DNA of 20,534 nt, taken from assembly GCA_900618425.1 (NCBI GenBank), contig UZAN01045067.1, forward strand, positions 13,355 through 33,888. The letters run 5' to 3'. Origin of the DNA: Echinostoma caproni. Taxonomy: Eukaryota; Platyhelminthes; Trematoda; Plagiorchiida; Echinostomatidae. Of this stretch, positions 16,560-20,534 are shown piece after piece (positions within the stretch are counted from its first letter, which is position 1; every line of letters starts with the position of its first letter). The notes under the pieces are model-generated. The model was not told where the DNA came from. It saw only the letters and a program-made list of their open reading frames with translations, and made no database searches. The translations under genes and the position numbers were made by a program.

Positions 16560-17050
16560 AGGTCTGAGTTGGCAGTCTATTCCAGTCATCCACAACTCTC
16601 GTTGCGAACGAGGACGCTCTAAGCCGAGTCCTCACTCTATCTTTAACCAGTTTTAGAGTGTGTCCTCTCAGGTTCGTTGTTTCATTGAACTTGGGCAGCG
16701 CTTCATCTGGTACATCCGTAAACCCTCTCAAGACTTTATACGCTTCGATCAAGTCTCCGCTTCGCCTATGCTTGCTGAATGAGAAAACCTTTAAGGCTTC
16801 GAGACGCCTCTCGTAAGATAGATGTCTTAAACTTGCAAACCATTTGGTGAAGCGACGCTGCACTGTTTCTAGCGTTTTCATGTCCTGGATCAGAAACGGG
16901 TTCCAAGCCTGGACGCAGTATTCAAGGTGCGGGCGCACATAAGCCTTGTGAAGAGGGAGCAAGACTTCGGGTCTCCGAGAGCTTACCGCGCGTCTTAGTT
17001 CGTGCAAGGCTCTGGATGCCCCTTCTGACGCAAATGATTGGCAAGAGCAG
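16560..17050 (-). pseudogene. LINE H: RT thumb and C-terminal domain
   Basis: One long minus-strand frame reads ASRALHELRRAVSSRRPEVL, LPLHKAYVRPHLEYCVQAWN, PFLIQDMKTLETVQRRFTKW, FASLRHLSYERRLEALKVFS, KHRRSGDLIEAYKVLRGF, TTNLRGHTLKL, RLRASSFATRVVDDWNRLP. This is the best preserved C-terminal region here and closely parallels LINE D and LINE I. The last FK..LD block is replaced after NRLPTQT. The copy is 5'-truncated at about 17050, where a + strand ORF1 begins. Residues upstream of ASRAL in this open frame are antisense to that ORF1 and not LINE H. Confidence 0.92.
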
Positions 17051-17830
17051 TTCTCCCAAATTGCGGCGCAGGAAAACGCCAAGTGTGAGCGGGCACCGTC
17101 TGAGAGGAGCCACAGCAAGCATCCCAGGGGAAAAGACGAAGCCAACAAAAAAGCCGTTTGAGGCCAGATGGGAGGCGCTAAGGAAGGAAATAAATGATTT
17201 GGAGGCAGAAATGGCGAAGATGAAGGCTATCACCGAAGGGATCTTTGCAAGGAGCAGAAGACTTCTGTTGCACAATTGCGCAGAACCGGTGGTGAACGAG
17301 GCAAAGGTTAAGCGGGAAATGAACCACAGGCATGTAATAAATGCCTTTAGACTGGTAGGGTTGCCAGCGGATACAAAAGCAGCAAAATGTCATAGAATTG
17401 GACTGTAGAAGGATCCCAAGTCACACCATCCACGCCCACTGTTGATCGTGTTCCATGGAACTCATGGCAGAGACCTGCTTCTGGGAACGGCTGCTATAGT
17501 GGAACTGAGCACTCGGGGGCATTAGAGAATCACACCAGATTCTCCCTTTAGTGTCAATACTACTGAATTCAAAGAGGCGTATAGAGCAGCTGAGCCGAAA
17601 CTGAAGGAACCGGTTAGACAACTCACCAAAAGAGATAACGGGCCCCTCAGCAGATCTTCACCAAAGGCAAAACTCGCTGCCGGTAAAAATGGGTCGGTAG
17701 CGGACAGGGTCAGAACTAGTGTGAATAGTTCACGAGCCACGAGAATTTTACTAAAAATTACTCCAGGATAGGCAGAAAATCGCAGTAGTGAGGGACAAGG
17801 TTCGAGTACATCGAGCCTCACCAATACCAT
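17040..17830 (+). pseudogene. LINE I: ORF1 with coiled coil and RRM-like domain
   Basis: A single + frame with two in-frame stops. A basic N-terminal part (SSSPKLRRRKTPSVSG), a short coiled-coil-like helix (WEALRKEINDLEAEMAKMK, about residues 52-70 of the frame opening at 17016), then LLLHNCAEPVVNEAKVKRE, HVINAFRLVGLPADTKAAKC, HRIGL-stop-KDPKS, HPRPLLIVFHGTHGRDLLL, ITPDSPFS: the RRM-like core of a LINE ORF1 (helix, RLG-like, RPLLIVF strand). A Lys/Arg/Ser-rich tail follows. It differs from the ORF1s of F and G in having a coiled coil instead of a finger in what remains. It faces LINE H head to head. Confidence 0.78.
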
Positions 17831-18214
17831 GTGAGCATAGTTGCAGTAGTGATCAAGGAAATCCGGTTATCTGAGCAACCGTTGTTGCTCGCACGTCGCC
17901 TGCCAAAACTGGGAACTACAGGGTGCCGACCCCATCTGGTGAGACTAGGAGACCTATCGGAGGGGATAGTTTGGCACTTGAATTGTCCTTTAAAAATAGC
18001 TCCATGACTAAAAAGCGGTATCTTCTGGCGGGTGCAGGAACCCGCAAGAGCAGAAAGTATCAAAGTGAAAAACGTAGTACACCCTCGGGTACTCCGCCCG
18101 AGGGTCCAAGAGGTGCAGGTTCCATGGAACCTATAATCAGGTCAATGTTGCCGATTTGTGGTATACAAATGCTTGCAGCTTCGGAGGCAAATGAGACAAA
18201 GTGATGGCGAGAAA
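17831..18214 (+). other. Basic tail after ORF1 of LINE I; no EN domain
   Basis: The + frame at 17923-18204 is open and rich in Lys, Arg, Ser and Gly (MTKKRYLLAGAGTRKSRKYQ), as the end of an ORF1 might be, but has no motif. A 9-bp perfect stem-loop lies at 18081-18105 (ACCCTCGGG/CCCGAGGGT, 7-nt loop). EN and pre-RT would be expected here in an intact element, and I see neither. Confidence 0.4.
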
Positions 18215-18310
18215 GACGATGATGATGTCTTTTTTTACTTCCTTTTCTATTTTTTGAATATTCAAATGTACAGTCAACTTCCAGGAAGGGGGCTGCGGCC
18301 ATAGAAACGC
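18215..18310 (-). mobile_element. Second copy of the SINE 3' body and tail
   Basis: Minus strand: TGGCCGCAGCCCCCTTCCTG, then GAAGTTGACTGTACATTTG, ATATTCAA and AAAAGGAAGTAAAAAAAG. This matches, with small gaps, the end of the SINE at 3651-3730 (TGGCCACTTCCCCTCTTCCT, GTTCAATAAAAGGAAGTAAA). I could not find the tRNA-like head upstream, so the copy is truncated or its head too diverged. It sits in LINE I between ORF1 and RT. Confidence 0.6.
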
Positions 18311-18469
18311 TACCTGGGGAACTTACAGGTGAAGTGGCCACCTCACAAGCACTGATGATGTCACCTCGGCTGGTGATGAAGCGCTTCAAACAAATTGCCA
18401 AGATCGGCGAACAGGCGAAATAGAATTCAGTTCACCCGAGCTACGAGAGCCAATTTTCAATACTTTGTC

Positions 18470-19826
18470 ATCATACTATGGCCCGTCACTGAATTGTTTA
18501 AGGCATTACCGAACTCCGGGGTAGTGCCAGAGGACTGGCGGAAGGCAACCGTGGTAGCAATATATAAGACGGGATCTAGACAGAAGGCGGAAAACTACAA
18601 ACCGGTTAGTTTAACATCAGTACTGTGCAAGTGCCTTGAACGAATAGTCAGAAAACAAATATGTGCGCGCCTGGCGACTCATGGACTTCTATCTCCTGCA
18701 CAGCACGGGTTTACCAGAAATAAGTCGTGCTTAATTAATCTAGTCATGTTTCTGGACGTCGGTTAGATCAGGGTAGGGCAGTGGAGTTATGTTACTTAGA
18801 CTTCAGCAAGGCGTTTGACTCGGTGAGTTTTACCTTGATTGACAGGAAACTACCAACGTTTGGAATAGTCGGGTCAGCGCGTCATTGGTTGAAGCAATTT
18901 CTCAACAACCGTAGCTTCGCTGTACGGATTGGCAGCTACACATTGCTATCAGAGAGGGTTACAATTGGGGTGCCTCAGGCCTCTGTTTTTGAGCCCTTCT
19001 TTTCCTTCTTTTCATCAACGATCTCACGCTGGAATTGCACACCCCCTGCTTCATCTTTGAGGACGACGCGAAGATAGCGGGTGAGAACTTAACCAAGGAC
19101 TTAGATGCAGTTCGCAGCGGGTCCGTTTGGTGGGATTTACCTCGGAATCTTGCCAAATGTCAGCTACTGACTGCCAGTGTTGACTTAACCGGGGAAGCAG
19201 CGCTACGAGGCATGCCGGAGATCAAGGACGTAGGAATAATTGTCACAAAGGAATTCCGGCCTACAAGGCAATGTCGAGTGGCTGAAAATAAAGCAAGAAG
19301 TGTGCTCTTCAGGCTGCGGACTACAGTCACATGCAGGAAGCCAGAAGTGTTTGCTCCGTTCTACAAGGCAATGGTCCGTCCACTGCTGGAATACCGCGTG
19401 CAAGCTTGGACTTCATTCTATCGCAAAGATATGGAGCTTTAGAGAGGGTACAACGACTGGCAACTAGAGTGGTCACTGGACAGATAGGAAAGAGCTGCTC
19501 GCAGCGTCTGCAGAACTCAAATCTTTCCACGCTGAAGGACCTTGGGTGGCAACTTGATTGAAGCCTTCAAGATAGGTAAGGGGTTGTCCGGCATAGAACT
19601 AAGCAGCCTCTTTGTTCCTGATCCAGATTGTGGCACTAGAGGTCACAGCTTTAAGCTGAAACGAGAGCACTCCAGGTTAGAGTCGAGGGTTAGGTTCTTC
19701 ACAAACCGGCTGGTGCCTTAGTGGAATAGATTGCCGGAGAATGTCATAAGCTGCTTAACAGTTGTGACCTTTAAAAAGGCCTCGGATCTGTGCTGGGACG
19801 TGGTATTCCCGGAGCTGGCCACTTGA
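18470..19826 (+). pseudogene. LINE I: RT and C-terminal domain
   Basis: Plus strand, in order: SGVVPEDWRKATVVAIYKTG, ENYKPVSLTSVLCKCLERIV, AQHGFTRNKSCLINL; a break at 18767; CYLDFSKAFDSVSFTLIDR (motif A), WLKQFLNNRSFAVRIG, TIGVPQASVF; a frame change near 19020; CFIFEDDAKIAGENL (catalytic box with Glu in place of Ala, both Asp present); PTRQCRVAENKARSVLFRLR, FYKAMVRPLLEYRVQAWTS; a frame change near 19440; then IELSSLFVPDPDCGTRGHSF, RVRFFTNRLVP-stop-WNRLP, TVVTFKKASDLCWDVVFPEL and a stop at 19824-19826. This is a complete RT to C-terminus with about four frame breaks. Whether the ORF1 at 17040 belonged to the same insertion is likely but not proven. Confidence 0.92.
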
Positions 19827-19884
19827 GGGGCGATAAAGGAACAAGGTGAGTTCGTTCCTATATCTTTGTATTTCATTTATACGA

Positions 19885-20534
19885 GGATGACGTGATTGTA
19901 TTCACAGAATCATGGCTACGATCTGGTGACGAAATTGATAACCTGAGCTCACCCAACTATATCCCCAACAGAGAGATCACCAGAATGGACAGGCCGGAGG
20001 GGGTGTGCTGGTGCTCGTAGCCGCTCACCATCAGCCATCATGAAGGATGTCACCACAACACTCCGTTTAAGCAGTGGAGGTGATTGTGCAAACTGCACAA
20101 CACCGGCTATCAGTCAGGAGCCCATCGGCCGCCATAGAGGATAATCAGCTATTGCTAAAGCGGTTAACTAAACAGGCTGCATCTAGTGACCGGGTGTTAT
20201 TAGTAGAAGATTGAAACGCTCCAGAAATCGATTGGACCACCGAAACAACACAACCGAGCACGTTCGGGGAAAGGCTACTTGAAATGTTGCATCGTAGGGC
20301 TCTGATCCAATATGTGACCGGCGAGACCAGACGGAGGTTCAGTCAAACCGCTTCCATTCTGGATTTAGTGTGCGCATAGTTCCCCAACGAGGTGCGGGGA
20401 ATTAATTTAGAGGACCTGATGAGCAAAAGCGACCACGTGGTTATAAGGATTAGGATTAGAATGCAGGGACCATCTGCTTCTGACAAATTTCGGCTCCAGT
20501 GAAGCAAGATAGACCCCGAGGACCTGAAGCGTGG
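19885..20534 (+). pseudogene. LINE J: endonuclease domain, running off the window
   Basis: Plus strand: DVIVFTESWLRSGDEIDNLS (start of EN, with the catalytic Glu), then, after a one-base shift, GQAGGGVLVLVAAHHQPS; further on RVLLVED-stop-NAPEIDW (the conserved Asp-x-Asn-Ala-Pro site, with TGA at the aromatic position), FGERLLEMLHRRALIQYVTG, ASILDLVCA-stop-FPNEV and MSKSDHVVIRI (the final Ser-Asp-His kept). It is therefore a CR1-like EN, 5'-truncated at about 19885 directly after the LINE I end. RT, if present, lies beyond 20534. The stops and shift mean it is inactive. Confidence 0.88.

Noticed and set aside
16560..18220. Twin-priming inversion joining LINE H and LINE I
   Set aside because: LINE I continues through its own RT and C-terminal domain, which overlaps what LINE H contains, so the two are not complementary parts of one copy.
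20195..20235. TGA read as tryptophan (alternative code) because it falls at an aromatic site in the LINE J endonuclease
   Set aside because: TAG stops and frameshifts elsewhere in the same and other copies show ordinary decay; one TGA is not evidence for recoding.
20443..20460. GGATTAGGATTAG, resembling telomeric repeat
   Set aside because: Only two imperfect units, inside the LINE J reading frame after the Ser-Asp-His motif.
1..20534. CRISPR array, operons or other prokaryotic system
   Set aside because: No regularly spaced repeats, no operon-like intact genes; all coding similarity is to eukaryotic retroelements.

Overview
This window looks like repeat-rich, non-coding nuclear DNA from an animal. 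I see no intact gene, no RNA gene that looks functional and nothing bacterial. Almost all recognisable sequence is decayed non-LTR retrotransposon (LINE) of the CR1-like type: apurinic-type endonuclease (EN), reverse transcriptase (RT), the characteristic C-terminal domain, and an ORF1 with a PHD-like zinc finger and an RRM-like fold. The density and style of these copies would suit a repeat-rich flatworm (fluke or tapeworm) genome, but this is an inference of low confidence made from remembered family resemblance only.

Layout. 1-250 is the + strand 3' end of a retroposon with a stem-loop and a (TTA)n tail. LINE A (-, 250-1405) holds RT. LINE B (-, 1930-2400) and LINE C (-, 3330-3888) are 5'-truncated C-terminal pieces; LINE C is split by a tRNA-derived SINE (-, 3651-3838). 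LINE D (-, 5298-6482, with a possible upstream piece at 6838-6968) holds RT with an intact FADD box. LINE E (-, 7907-10640) is a nearly complete EN-RT ORF2, interrupted at 9528-9594 by a 67-bp insertion with an 8-bp target-site duplication. Upstream of it lie a Gypsy-type Gag fragment (-, 10670-11201) and a LINE ORF1 (F, -, 11590-12364). LINE G (-, 13028-16240) is the fullest copy: PHD finger, RRM-like domain, EN and RT, with the catalytic core of RT deleted. LINE H (-, 16560-17050) and LINE I (+, 17040-19826) meet head to head. LINE J (+, 19885-20534) is an EN fragment running off the end.

A dispersed repeat with a (GGTCA)n head occurs seven times (1682, 2416, 3886, 4101, 12471, 12649 on +; 13149 on -). 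Three copies carry a stem-loop whose arms differ in sequence but still pair.

How the parts work together: none of the copies can encode active protein, since all contain stops, frameshifts or lost catalytic residues. The window is best read as a record of successive insertions, LINEs into LINEs and short retroposons into LINEs, with relative ages readable from the nesting. About 4.3 kb (parts of 1406-1681, 2560-3230, 4400-5260, 6483-6840, 7000-7895, 11217-11585, 12790-13020) shows nothing I can identify.
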